DNA of 7,247 nucleotides from Bacillota bacterium (lineage in GTDB: Bacteria > Bacillota > Clostridia > Christensenellales > Aristaeellaceae), in the NCBI GenBank assembly GCA_023392515.1, contig JAEVYX010000100.1:1-7247 (forward strand), in the 5' to 3' direction. Below the pieces are notes generated by a model that ran no database searches, was not told the DNA's origin, and saw only the letters and a program-made list of their open reading frames with translations. Of this stretch, positions 1-5,687 are shown piece by piece (the stretch's first letter is position 1; the number at the start of each line of letters is the position of its first letter). The translations under genes and the position numbers were made by a program.

Positions 1-1
1 T

Positions 2-196
2 TTTATCCCGGAAGAGAAAATGAGCAAGAAACAGAAAAAGGCGCTGCACGATCAAAAGCGCGCCCAATGGGGAGATGTGAAACCCGTCACCCGCCGTATT
101 GAAAGCAAAAAGACCTACACCCGCAAAAACCGGGGAGATGCCGCCCGCATCCCCCCGGTTTTTTTACCCCTCATGAAACCGATCGGTTCAGGATGA
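2..196 (+). CDS. Small basic protein, 5' partial, with terminator inside the ORF
   Basis: The frame is open from the left edge (FIPEEK...) and stops at TGA 194-196. An internal ATG at 20 has a modest GGAAG upstream and would give 58 residues, but the true start may lie outside the window. The protein is very rich in Lys/Arg, with QWGDVKPVTRRIESKK followed by TYTRKNRG, a pattern I associate with small uncharacterised clostridial proteins. A perfect-looking intrinsic terminator (130-165) lies inside the frame, so a terminated mRNA would carry no stop codon in any frame, and the product would end near residue 47. The RRIES-KK-YTRK segment loosely recalls the Lys-rich Y-x-R-K segment of ArfA, the ribosome-rescue factor made from a non-stop mRNA. 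That function is inference. Alternatively, the ORF has lost its stop and is decaying. Confidence 0.5.
   Translation, partial: FIPEEKMSKKQKKALHDQKRAQWGDVKPVTRRIESKKTYTRKNRGDAARIPPVFLPLMKPIGSG
125..165. terminator. Bidirectional intrinsic terminator
   Basis: Twelve paired positions (130-141 with 147-158) contain one A-C mismatch and a 5-nt loop at 142-146. Seven T (159-165) follow on the plus strand. A125-A129 supply a five-T tract for the minus strand. It sits between the plus-strand small basic ORF and the convergent minus-strand gene ending at 245, so it can serve both. Confidence 0.9.
177..188. repeat. 12-bp perfect palindrome AACCGATCGGTT
   Basis: This is a perfect dyad directly downstream of the bidirectional terminator and overlapping the last codons of the basic ORF. 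It has no U-tract. Its role is unknown. Confidence 0.5.
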
Positions 197-198
197 CC

Positions 199-243
199 GG
201 CCCGGATGGGGCGCATTTCCGGGCCAACCGGGGCAAGGCCCCC
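199..243. repeat. Two GC-rich inverted repeats
   Basis: GGCCCGG (199-205) pairs perfectly with CCGGGCC (219-225). It is followed by GGGGC/GCCCC (about 230-242) around an AAG loop. Both lie just past the stop of the minus-strand gene at 245. Neither has a T-tract, so they are mRNA 3'-end structures at most, not complete terminators. Confidence 0.45.
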
Positions 244-244
244 A

Positions 245-439
245 CTATGCCTCCGGCCCGCTGTCGGACCGGCAGGCCCACATGATGTATTGCCCTGTGC
301 TAAGGCCCCTGGCCGCAGCCCTTTGGCACAGTTCCTGATAGAATCTCCCATCAATCCGGATGCACACGCAGATCATGTCCGGCGGGCAGCCGCACTCCTT
401 GTCAAAATCCTGGGTATCGGTAAACAGGCGGCTTTTCAT
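245..439 (-). CDS. Small Cys-rich protein with ribbon-helix-helix-like domain
   Basis: The product is 64 residues. ATG at 439 is chosen over ATG at 445 because GGAGGG (446-451 on the complement) is 6 nt from the former and directly abuts the latter. The N-terminal part has C16-G-C18 and C24-V-C26, a CxC-x5-CxC arrangement that could bind metal. Residues 24-56 follow a strand-helix-helix pattern: a CVCIRIDGRFYQEL strand and first helix, then ARGLSTGQYIMW. This is close to the VRID-x-ELYEEL...RGLSxSEYI signature of Arc/CopG-type ribbon-helix-helix proteins. Such proteins are usually DNA-binding repressors or antitoxins. The assignment comes from pattern recognition only. The gene converges on the terminator at 130-165. 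An overlapping short upstream ORF (436-561) may be translated with it. Confidence 0.6.
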   Translation of the reverse strand: MKSRLFTDTQDFDKECGCPPDMICVCIRIDGRFYQELCQRAAARGLSTGQYIMWACRSDSGPEA

Positions 440-561
440 TGGCATCCCTCCGCAGGCATCCTATGAGTCGCGCCGCGCCGGGGTTCCCCGCTTTTCACCT
501 CTTTTCCAAAGACGTATGGCGCTACTTTCCTTTTTGCATGCAGGCCTCGCATTGGCCTCAT
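436..561 (-). CDS. Possible 41-residue basic protein, overlapping the next gene by ATGA
   Basis: On the complement, ATG at 561 is preceded by GGTGGA about 5 nt upstream and opens a 41-codon frame rich in Lys, Arg and Gly (contains KRKVAPYVFGKEVKSGEPRR). Its TGA (438-436) overlaps the ATG of the ribbon-helix-helix-like gene at 439 as ATGA, the usual layout for translational coupling. I do not recognise the product, and a frame this short could be chance. If not coding, this stretch is simply the 5' leader of the downstream gene. Confidence 0.3.
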   Translation of the reverse strand: MRPMRGLHAKRKVAPYVFGKEVKSGEPRRGATHRMPAEGCQ

Positions 562-567
562 TTTTTC

Positions 568-581
568 CACCAAGATTGGTG
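568..581. promoter_or_regulatory. Palindrome CACCAA-GA-TTGGTG, candidate operator
   Basis: Perfect 6-bp arms surround a 2-bp centre. It lies in the divergent region, just upstream of the minus-strand small ORF pair. Its size fits a ribbon-helix-helix dimer site, so autoregulation by the adjacent small protein is conceivable. This is inference. No clear minus-strand sigma-A promoter was found nearby. Confidence 0.3.
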
Positions 582-628
582 AATATGCACGAAACGGCAT
601 CGTAAAATGACGTAAACTTCTTCCTGAT

Positions 629-657
629 TTGCCAAAAGATCGGTTTTATGTTATCAT
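629..657 (+). promoter_or_regulatory. Sigma-A promoter with extended -10
   Basis: TTGCCA (629-634), a 17-bp spacer, and TGT-TATCAT (649-657) with an extended -10 TG. Each hexamer matches consensus at 5 of 6 positions. Predicted transcription start is about 664. The TTG at 629 that could open a longer reading frame is part of the -35 element, which supports the downstream ATG at 719 as the true start of the next gene. Confidence 0.75.
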
Positions 658-675
658 AAAATCTGTTATTGAATA

Positions 676-685
676 TACATATGTA
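676..685. repeat. Palindrome TACATATGTA in the leader of the glycosyltransferase-like gene
   Basis: A perfect 10-bp dyad, about 12 nt after the predicted transcription start and 34 nt before the ATG. The position would suit a repressor site. AT-rich 10-mers also arise by chance. Confidence 0.25.
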
Positions 686-718
686 CGTGACGAGCTACGC
701 AAGAAAGGAAGTGCAGCA

Positions 719-1978
719 ATGGAAAACCGCAAGGAAATACAGGTTGGCATCGGCTTTGCAACGGGCCGCAGAAGCTTTCAGCAAGTGTTGAAAACCAATG
801 TTTTCAACTGGCACGAAAGCGGACTGACAAGCGTCGAGAACATCCGGCTTAATCTTTTCGTGGCGTATGATCTAAAATACTCCAACACACGCCCCACGGA
901 TTACACCAATGTGCAAAAGCAGGTGCTTGCCCTGATTGACGATGCCTACTTTCTTGGCAGCCATTCCATCACAGGGGCCATGGCGGAATTGACGGGGGAA
1001 GGCATTCTTACGGAAAAGCAGGCCAAGCTTTTCTTTGGCAGCGGTTACGCCGCCAAGCGCAATACCATCCTGTACTCCGCCATGAGAAACAAGATGGATT
1101 ACCTGGTATTCCTGGACGATGACGAATACCCCATGGCGGTCACCAACACGCGGGCCACCGCCATCTGGAGCGGCCAGCACGTGCTTTCCACCCATCTGAA
1201 ATACATTCAGCAGGCGGACATCACCAACGGCCACCACTGCGGGTACATCTCCCCCATCCCCTACATCGACTTTAACGACACGCTGACCGAGGGGGATTTC
1301 CAAAACTTTATCGAGGCTATCAGCAACGACATCATAAACTGGGACAACATCCGCGCTGTGATGGAAAACGGCGGCGTCACCTATGCGGATACAGGAGTGC
1401 TGGTCGATGGCCAGGCGGAAGAGGTAGAGGAAATCAACCACACCAAGTTCATATCCGGAGCCAATTTGTGCATCAACCTCACCGACCCCACCAGGGTCAG
1501 CCCCTTTTATAACCCGCCGGGGGCAAGGGGTGAGGATACGTTTTTAAGCACCTGCCTGCATGAAAGAAAGGTGCTGCGGGTGCCCTGCTACACCTTCCAT
1601 GACGGGTTCTCCACCTACCATCACCTGATGGACGGCGTGCTGCCCATTCAACTCAAGCACATCCGGGCCGATTCGGAAGCCGTTGTGACCAGGTTTTACA
1701 ACGCTTGCATCGGCTGGGTGCGGTACAAGCCGCTGCTCATGTACATCACCAACCGGGCGGAATATCCGCAGAAGATTAAAAAGATGCGGACGCAGCTGCA
1801 GGCCACGCTGCCCAAGGTGTGCGATTACTTTGGGCGGGGGGAGTTTATGCAGGTCGCCAAGGAATTGGAAAAGTACCACCGCAACGTGGAAAACCATTAC
1901 CAGCAGTACCTGGAAACCCAGAAAATTTGGCAGGATATTGTCAATTATACATGTGATTCCAAGTCGATTGCGGGGTAA
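719..1978 (+). CDS. GT-A-like glycosyltransferase (GT2-like), substrate unknown
   Basis: The product is 419 residues. ATG 719 has AAAGGAAG 7 nt upstream and lies downstream of the promoter. There is no signal peptide or clear membrane segment, so the protein is probably cytosolic. The pattern fits a GT-A nucleotide-sugar transferase. K113-R114-N115 resembles the (A/K)RN-xx-L helix that precedes the metal site in GT2 enzymes. It is followed by YLVFL with D133-D134-D135-E136, the DxD-type motif that binds metal and nucleotide diphosphate. Next come FISGANLCINL and RGED (E272-D273), like the acceptor-side ED catalytic motif, and then a conserved-looking TFHDGFSTYHH. The C-terminal ~100 residues are helical and charged, with Lys/Arg/Gln-rich stretches. 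The gene is monocistronic between its own promoter and terminator, with no sugar-biosynthesis neighbours. The fold is fairly likely; donor and acceptor are unknown. Confidence 0.7.
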   Translation: MENRKEIQVGIGFATGRRSFQQVLKTNVFNWHESGLTSVENIRLNLFVAYDLKYSNTRPTDYTNVQKQVLALIDDAYFLGSHSITGAMAELTGEGILTEKQAKLFFGSGYAAKRNTILYSAMRNKMDYLVFLDDDEYPMAVTNTRATAIWSGQHVLSTHLKYIQQADITNGHHCGYISPIPYIDFNDTLTEGDFQNFIEAISNDIINWDNIRAVMENGGVTYADTGVLVDGQAEEVEEINHTKFISGANLCINLTDPTRVSPFYNPPGARGEDTFLSTCLHERKVLRVPCYTFHDGFSTYHHLMDGVLPIQLKHIRADSEAVVTRFYNACIGWVRYKPLLMYITNRAEYPQKIKKMRTQLQATLPKVCDYFGRGEFMQVAKELEKYHRNVENHYQQYLETQKIWQDIVNYTCDSKSIAG

Positions 1979-2004
1979 GAAACCCCTGACTCAAAGCAAG
2001 AAGC

Positions 2005-2049
2005 AGGCTGTCTCCATGCGCATAAAGCACAGAGAGACAGCCTCTTTTT
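2005..2049 (+). terminator. Intrinsic terminator of the glycosyltransferase-like gene
   Basis: Perfect 10-bp stem AGGCTGTCTC (2005-2014) with GAGACAGCCT (2034-2043), a 19-nt loop containing the small palindrome ATGCGCAT, then CTTTTT. It starts 26 nt after the stop codon and insulates the following operon promoter from readthrough. Confidence 0.88.
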
Positions 2050-2080
2050 CTGCCTAAAATAAAAGGCCTTGACTCTATTC

Positions 2081-2093
2081 TGAAATTATTTCA
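2081..2093. promoter_or_regulatory. Operator O1: palindrome TGAAAT-T-ATTTCA
   Basis: Perfect 13-bp palindrome with 6-bp arms and one central base. It lies 30 bp upstream of the -35 element of the PHP/transporter/regulator operon. It pairs with a near-identical site at 2110-2122. The most likely binder is the RpiR-family protein encoded by the third gene; this is inferred from proximity and from the A/T-rich palindromic sites common for the family. Confidence 0.55.
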
Positions 2094-2109
2094 TCAAGAT
2101 CTAATTTAA

Positions 2110-2122
2110 TGCAATAATTTCA
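2110..2122. promoter_or_regulatory. Operator O2: TGCAAT-A-ATTTCA, abutting the -35
   Basis: A second copy of the O1 motif with one arm mismatch (C for A) and a different central base. Centre-to-centre spacing to O1 is 29 bp. Its last base touches the first base of the -35 hexamer at 2123, so a bound protein would be expected to block or contact RNA polymerase. Confidence 0.55.
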
Positions 2123-2151
2123 TTGACAGACCTGCCATCCTGTGCTAGCAT
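2123..2151 (+). promoter_or_regulatory. Sigma-A promoter of the PHP-transporter-RpiR operon
   Basis: A perfect TTGACA (2123-2128), a 17-bp spacer, and TGC-TAGCAT (2143-2151), an extended -10 whose hexamer matches consensus at 4 of 6 positions. Predicted start is near 2158, leaving a leader of about 50 nt. The leader holds a small inverted repeat CATCA-TG-TGATG (2177-2188) upstream of the ribosome binding site. Confidence 0.75.
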
Positions 2152-2207
2152 AAGGCTACATTTGCTGGCAATAGAACATCATGTGATGATGAAAGGCAGG
2201 TCCTTCT

Positions 2208-3488
2208 GTGTTTTTTCAGTTAACGCGGCTGCTGTACCGCGCTTATGTCCCATGCCTCCTGCGATTTAATCCGGCTTTTCCCTGCGAAATATCCGGCAAA
2301 GCGGAATACACCGTCAGAATTCAGCCGTTTTCCGGGTGGCGGCCACGGGAACTGTCCGCAAGGGGGCGTACCATCTCCCCTGACACCATGGCGCATTTTG
2401 AAAAACCCATCCCCTTGGAGAAAACAGATGATTGCCTGTCGTTGTCCCTTGTTTTCCCCCAGGAGGACCGCTATATCATCACACTTTATATGGATGGAAA
2501 TGCTGCCGATATGCTGGCGGTTTATGCGCTGGAAGATGACCTGTACGCCCTTACGCCCTACAAGGGCGACAATCACCTGCACTCCTTTTACTCGGACGGA
2601 ACGGAATCGCCTGAATATATGGCTGCCTACTGCCGCAGGCTGGGGTACGATTATGTGGTGCTGACAGACCATTATCAATACGAGCCTTCCCTGCGTGCGG
2701 CGGATGTTTTGTCCCCGTTCCGCAGCGATTTTCTTGTTATTCCGGGGGAGGAGATACATTCTCCCAACAATCCTGTGCATATCATCAACCTGGGCGGCTG
2801 CAAAAGTGTGAACGACTGGTGTAGGGAGGACCCGGAGGCCTATGAATCCTCCGTTCAGCGCCACATGAAAACCATACAGGAACCCATGACGCCTTGCGCG
2901 CGCTATGCCGCGGCGGCCAGCATGGCTGTGTTTGAAAAGATCAGGGAGGCGGACGGTGTGGCCATCCTCTGCCATCCCGGATGGATAAAGGATCATACGC
3001 TCCAGCAGGAGCAGGATATTACGGACTGCCTGTTTGACCGCCGCTGCTTTGACGCCCTGGAGCTGATTGCGGGCGGCGCGGGAGAGACGGGCACACAGCT
3101 TCAAGTCAGCTACTATCAGGGTAGGGAGCGCATGCCTGTCCTTGGCAGTTCGGATGCACACCGCACCTCGGAGGGGCTTCTCACACTGGGCAATTACACC
3201 ATCGTGTTTGCAGCCGAGCTTTCGGCGGAAGCCATCAAAAGCGCCATCCGGAACGGGTACTGCGTGGCAGCATGCGGCAATAAACTGTACGGCCCCTTCA
3301 GGCTGGTTTTGTACGCTTATTTTCTGCTTGAACATGTTTTCCCGCAGCATGACAGGATTTGCAGCCTTCAGGGAAAAGAAATGATAGGCTTTGCCTGCGG
3401 GAAGACCGAAGTCAAGCCTGGCTGCAGGGAGAAAGTCAAGGAAAGCAGCCGGACCATCGCCGATTTTTACGCTGCTGTCAAGGAATGA
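2208..3488 (+). CDS. PHP-domain metal-dependent phosphoesterase with N-terminal accessory module
   Basis: The product is 426 residues. GTG 2208 is used because an in-frame TGA lies at 2190-2192 and GGCAGG is 7 nt upstream. All PHP metal-site motifs appear in order: G-D121-N-H123-L-H125-S with S-D130-G, T-D-H155, G-E-E182, H191, C-H256-P-G-W, and S-S-D316-A-H318. The trinuclear site therefore looks intact. The PHP family hydrolyses phosphoesters (TrpH/YciV, histidinol phosphatase). The spacing and SDG motif are closest to the TrpH-like group, not the polymerase-associated one. Residues 1-115 form an extra, mostly beta-predicted module ending in VYALEDDLYALTPYKGD. The C-terminal ~90 residues (from about 335) contain an aromatic-rich segment and may cap the site. 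There is no signal peptide, so it is cytosolic. It is the first gene of the operon; the transporter follows after 2 nt. The substrate is unknown. Confidence 0.85.
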   Translation: MFFQLTRLLYRAYVPCLLRFNPAFPCEISGKAEYTVRIQPFSGWRPRELSARGRTISPDTMAHFEKPIPLEKTDDCLSLSLVFPQEDRYIITLYMDGNAADMLAVYALEDDLYALTPYKGDNHLHSFYSDGTESPEYMAAYCRRLGYDYVVLTDHYQYEPSLRAADVLSPFRSDFLVIPGEEIHSPNNPVHIINLGGCKSVNDWCREDPEAYESSVQRHMKTIQEPMTPCARYAAAASMAVFEKIREADGVAILCHPGWIKDHTLQQEQDITDCLFDRRCFDALELIAGGAGETGTQLQVSYYQGRERMPVLGSSDAHRTSEGLLTLGNYTIVFAAELSAEAIKSAIRNGYCVAACGNKLYGPFRLVLYAYFLLEHVFPQHDRICSLQGKEMIGFACGKTEVKPGCREKVKESSRTIADFYAAVKE

Positions 3489-3490
3489 AT

Positions 3491-4720
3491 ATGCTGGTAC
3501 GAAACGTGAAGGAGCATACTCCCCTGGGGCTGGTTTTTCTGTGCTGCTGGCTGACCTATTTGACGGCCTATCTGTGCAGAGTGAATTTCTCTATTGCTAT
3601 GGGCGCCTTGGCGGAGGGATTGAGCATCCCCGTAGACCGGCTAGGCACCATCGGCGCTATCTTCTTTTTTGTGTACGCGGTGGGCCAGCTTGTCAACGGC
3701 TTTCTGGGAGACCGCATCCACCCCATCAAATTTCTGCTCCTGTCGCTAACAGGCATGGCGGCATGCAATATTGCCGTTGCCTTGTGCACATCCTTTTTTA
3801 GCATCCTGCTTTTCTGGGGCATGAACGGCTATTTCCAAGCCATTGTGTGGAGCACGATTATACGCATTCTGGCCAACACCGTGGCATCTAATCGCCGCGC
3901 GTCGGCATCCACCGCCATATCCACCTCCATTGCCGCGGGATATTTCGTTTCCTGGTCGGTGCTGGGGCAGTTGCTGAAAGGTCACTCCCACACCCTCTAT
4001 TTTCTGGTCCCCGCAGCCTGCGCCCTTGTCATGGCGGCAGTTTGGCTTGTAATAGCACGCCAGTTCAAGGGAATGCCTGCACAACAGGAAGGTTATGTGA
4101 AGCCGCGGAGCATTGGCGAGACTGTTCGGTTCATCCGGCAAAAGGGGCTGTATTTATTGTGCCTTGTCTCCATTCTGCAGGGATTGATGAAGGAGGGCGT
4201 CGCCTTCTGGTTTCCGCTTCTGGTAAATGACAAACTAGCCTTGCCGGCCGTTTCCCCCGCACTGCTGATGGCAGTGATACCGGCGGCGAACCTGATTGGC
4301 ATGTTCCTATCCAAAGGAATGTTGTTAAGAACCCGCCTTACCCCCGCAGCCATACTGCTTTTCTCCTTCGTACTGATGACCTGCGCCTGCACGGCACTGA
4401 TATTTGCAGGCGGCGGTTTGCTGCCCATTGCGCTGATTGCCGTTGTATCCATCTTCGCCTACGCCGGCAACACCCTGTTGATGGCTTATATCCCCATGCA
4501 GTTCGCAAAGGAGAACACGGTCGCCTCCCTGGTGGGCATATTCGACTGCGCATCCTATGCCGGTGCGGCCATCTCCGCCTTTCTTCTGGGAAGTGAAATG
4601 CAGGCAAGTGGCCTTTCCTTCGCTGCTAAAGGTTGGACACTGGCCGGATTGCTGGCCGCCGCCGTCTGCCTGATCCTGCTTATGAAAGAGCGTCATCAAA
4701 AAGCTGAGAGGTGCCTATGA
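3491..4720 (+). CDS. MFS transporter, OPA (organophosphate:phosphate antiporter)-like
   Basis: The product is 409 residues with about 12 hydrophobic helices, the usual MFS length. ATG 3491 is chosen because AAGGA (3480-3484) is 6 nt upstream; ATG 3485 touches that site. OPA signatures are present. LCR30VNFSIA in helix 1 matches the GlpT segment holding its phosphate-binding Arg45. GD74R75 in the loop after helix 2 is MFS motif A. WGMN112GYFQ116AIVW is the OPA helix-4/5 signature. In helix 7, K234 in LMKEGVAFWFP occupies the position I align with GlpT Arg269. OPA carriers such as GlpT, UhpT and PgtP exchange phosphorylated organic compounds for phosphate across the inner membrane. Placed between a phosphoesterase and a sugar-phosphate-type regulator, it probably imports the operon's phosphorylated substrate. 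The exact substrate cannot be told. Confidence 0.85.
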   Translation: MLVRNVKEHTPLGLVFLCCWLTYLTAYLCRVNFSIAMGALAEGLSIPVDRLGTIGAIFFFVYAVGQLVNGFLGDRIHPIKFLLLSLTGMAACNIAVALCTSFFSILLFWGMNGYFQAIVWSTIIRILANTVASNRRASASTAISTSIAAGYFVSWSVLGQLLKGHSHTLYFLVPAACALVMAAVWLVIARQFKGMPAQQEGYVKPRSIGETVRFIRQKGLYLLCLVSILQGLMKEGVAFWFPLLVNDKLALPAVSPALLMAVIPAANLIGMFLSKGMLLRTRLTPAAILLFSFVLMTCACTALIFAGGGLLPIALIAVVSIFAYAGNTLLMAYIPMQFAKENTVASLVGIFDCASYAGAAISAFLLGSEMQASGLSFAAKGWTLAGLLAAAVCLILLMKERHQKAERCL

Positions 4721-5571
4721 ACAGCCTTCAACAAATGCGCCAGGGGTTGGCGGCCATGTCGCCAGTGGAGCAGAAAATTGCCTCCTGCATCCTGGAAAAC
4801 CCCGCTGACGCGGTGAATGAAACCATCGGGCATCTGGGGCAGCGAGCTGGCGTATCCGTCAGCAGCATCGTCAACTTTGCCGTGTCCCTGGGATATAAGG
4901 GCTTTTCGGAGCTTAAAATCAATATGGCGCAGCATTTGACGGGCTTTTGCAGCCTGAACTTCGACAACGTAACAGCGGAGGATGCCCCCAAGGCTGCCAT
5001 GCGCAAGATGATCGACAACGCAGCCGCATCCTTCGCCTGCACCTATGACGCCATGGGGGATGAGCTTGCCAATGCCGCCCGGATTTTCATGGACGCAAAG
5101 CATATCGAGGTGTACGGCGCGGGAAGCTCGCTCCCTGTCGCCCATGATGCCTATTACCGTCTAAAGCGCCTGGGGCTGCCGGTGGAGGTACTCACCGACC
5201 CGCTGCTGGCCTGCCTTTCCGCCTCGCAGCTTCCGGAGGCGAGCGTCGTGCTGGCCATTTCCCACAAGGGCAGAACGGTAAACACCCTCAACGCCGTGGA
5301 GATCGCCAAAAAACGCGGCGCCTCCGTGATTGCGCTTACAAGCTATGCGGGAAGCCCGCTCGCGGAAATTGCGGATATACGCCTGATTTCCATATCCGAC
5401 GAGGCAACCGCCTACCGGGAGGCCGTGGTCGCCCGCCTGACGCAGCTTCTCATGGTCGACAGCATTTGCGCTTACATCACCGCGCAAAAAGGCATGGAAG
5501 GCTTGCAGCATTTGGACAATGAAATTGAAGTGCTTGAAATGTGCCGAAAAAGCGACGGATACGACAAGTAA
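4717..5571 (+). CDS. RpiR-family transcriptional regulator with SIS domain
   Basis: The product is 284 residues, typical for the family. ATG 4717 overlaps the transporter stop as ATGA and has GAGAGG 6 nt upstream; GTG 4711 would lie inside the ribosome binding site. Residues 1-77 are the RpiR helix-turn-helix domain, with the recognition region TIGHLGQRAGVSVSSIV then LGYKGFSELK. Residues ~105-255 are a SIS sugar-phosphate-binding domain: VYG134AGSS138 and S182HKGRT187, followed by an AKKRGASVIALTS strand. In this family the SIS domain binds a phosphorylated sugar and alters DNA binding. Lys184 sits where many members have Ser (SxSGxT), which may shift ligand contacts. Being last in the operon, it probably autoregulates through the paired palindromes at 2081-2122. 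Whether it represses or activates is not shown. Confidence 0.9.
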   Translation: MNSLQQMRQGLAAMSPVEQKIASCILENPADAVNETIGHLGQRAGVSVSSIVNFAVSLGYKGFSELKINMAQHLTGFCSLNFDNVTAEDAPKAAMRKMIDNAAASFACTYDAMGDELANAARIFMDAKHIEVYGAGSSLPVAHDAYYRLKRLGLPVEVLTDPLLACLSASQLPEASVVLAISHKGRTVNTLNAVEIAKKRGASVIALTSYAGSPLAEIADIRLISISDEATAYREAVVARLTQLLMVDSICAYITAQKGMEGLQHLDNEIEVLEMCRKSDGYDK

Positions 5572-5624
5572 TCAATAAAGCTGCTAATGAAAAATAGGAT
5601 TTGATAGGTATGAAAGCTGCTTAC

Positions 5625-5660
5625 TTAAAAGCGAGGAGGCCAAAGTCCCCTCGCTTTTAA
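5625..5660. terminator. Bidirectional terminator between convergent genes
   Basis: Perfect 12-bp inverted repeat TTAAAAGCGAGG (5625-5636) with CCTCGCTTTTAA (5649-5660) and a 12-nt loop. The TTTT/AAAA arms give a short U-run in either direction. It lies between the stop of the RpiR gene (5571) and the stop of the minus-strand SH3b gene (5688), so it can end both transcripts. Confidence 0.85.
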
Positions 5661-5687
5661 AGTATATCTAATTACATATGCGGCAGT

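Noticed and set aside
541..566. AGGCC/GGCCT stem followed by six T as a plus-strand terminator
   Set aside because: Only a 5-bp stem, two bases from the T-run, and no plus-strand gene ends upstream of it.
206..605. Two plus-strand open frames (206-466 and 360-605)
   Set aside because: Pro/Arg/Ala-biased translations without ribosome binding sites, overlapping a better supported minus-strand small gene.
629..718. N-terminal extension of the glycosyltransferase-like gene from TTG 629
   Set aside because: TTG 629 is part of a good -35 hexamer, the -10 lies at 652-657, and ATG 719 has its own ribosome binding site.
1199..1213. CTGAAATACATTCAG, resembling the operator motif
   Set aside because: It is inside a coding region, imperfect, and not near a promoter.
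872..1897. Long minus-strand frames inside the glycosyltransferase-like gene
   Set aside because: Antisense shadows of a coding strand with clear motifs; His/Val-rich translations and no start signals.
2220..3350. 376-codon minus-strand frame opposite the PHP gene
   Set aside because: The plus strand encodes all PHP metal-binding motifs in order; the antisense product has no recognisable features.
3359..3490. Start of the transporter at ATG 3359
   Set aside because: It would overlap the PHP gene's 3' end by 130 bases and add a hydrophilic leader; ATG 3491 has AAGGA at the right distance before helix 1.
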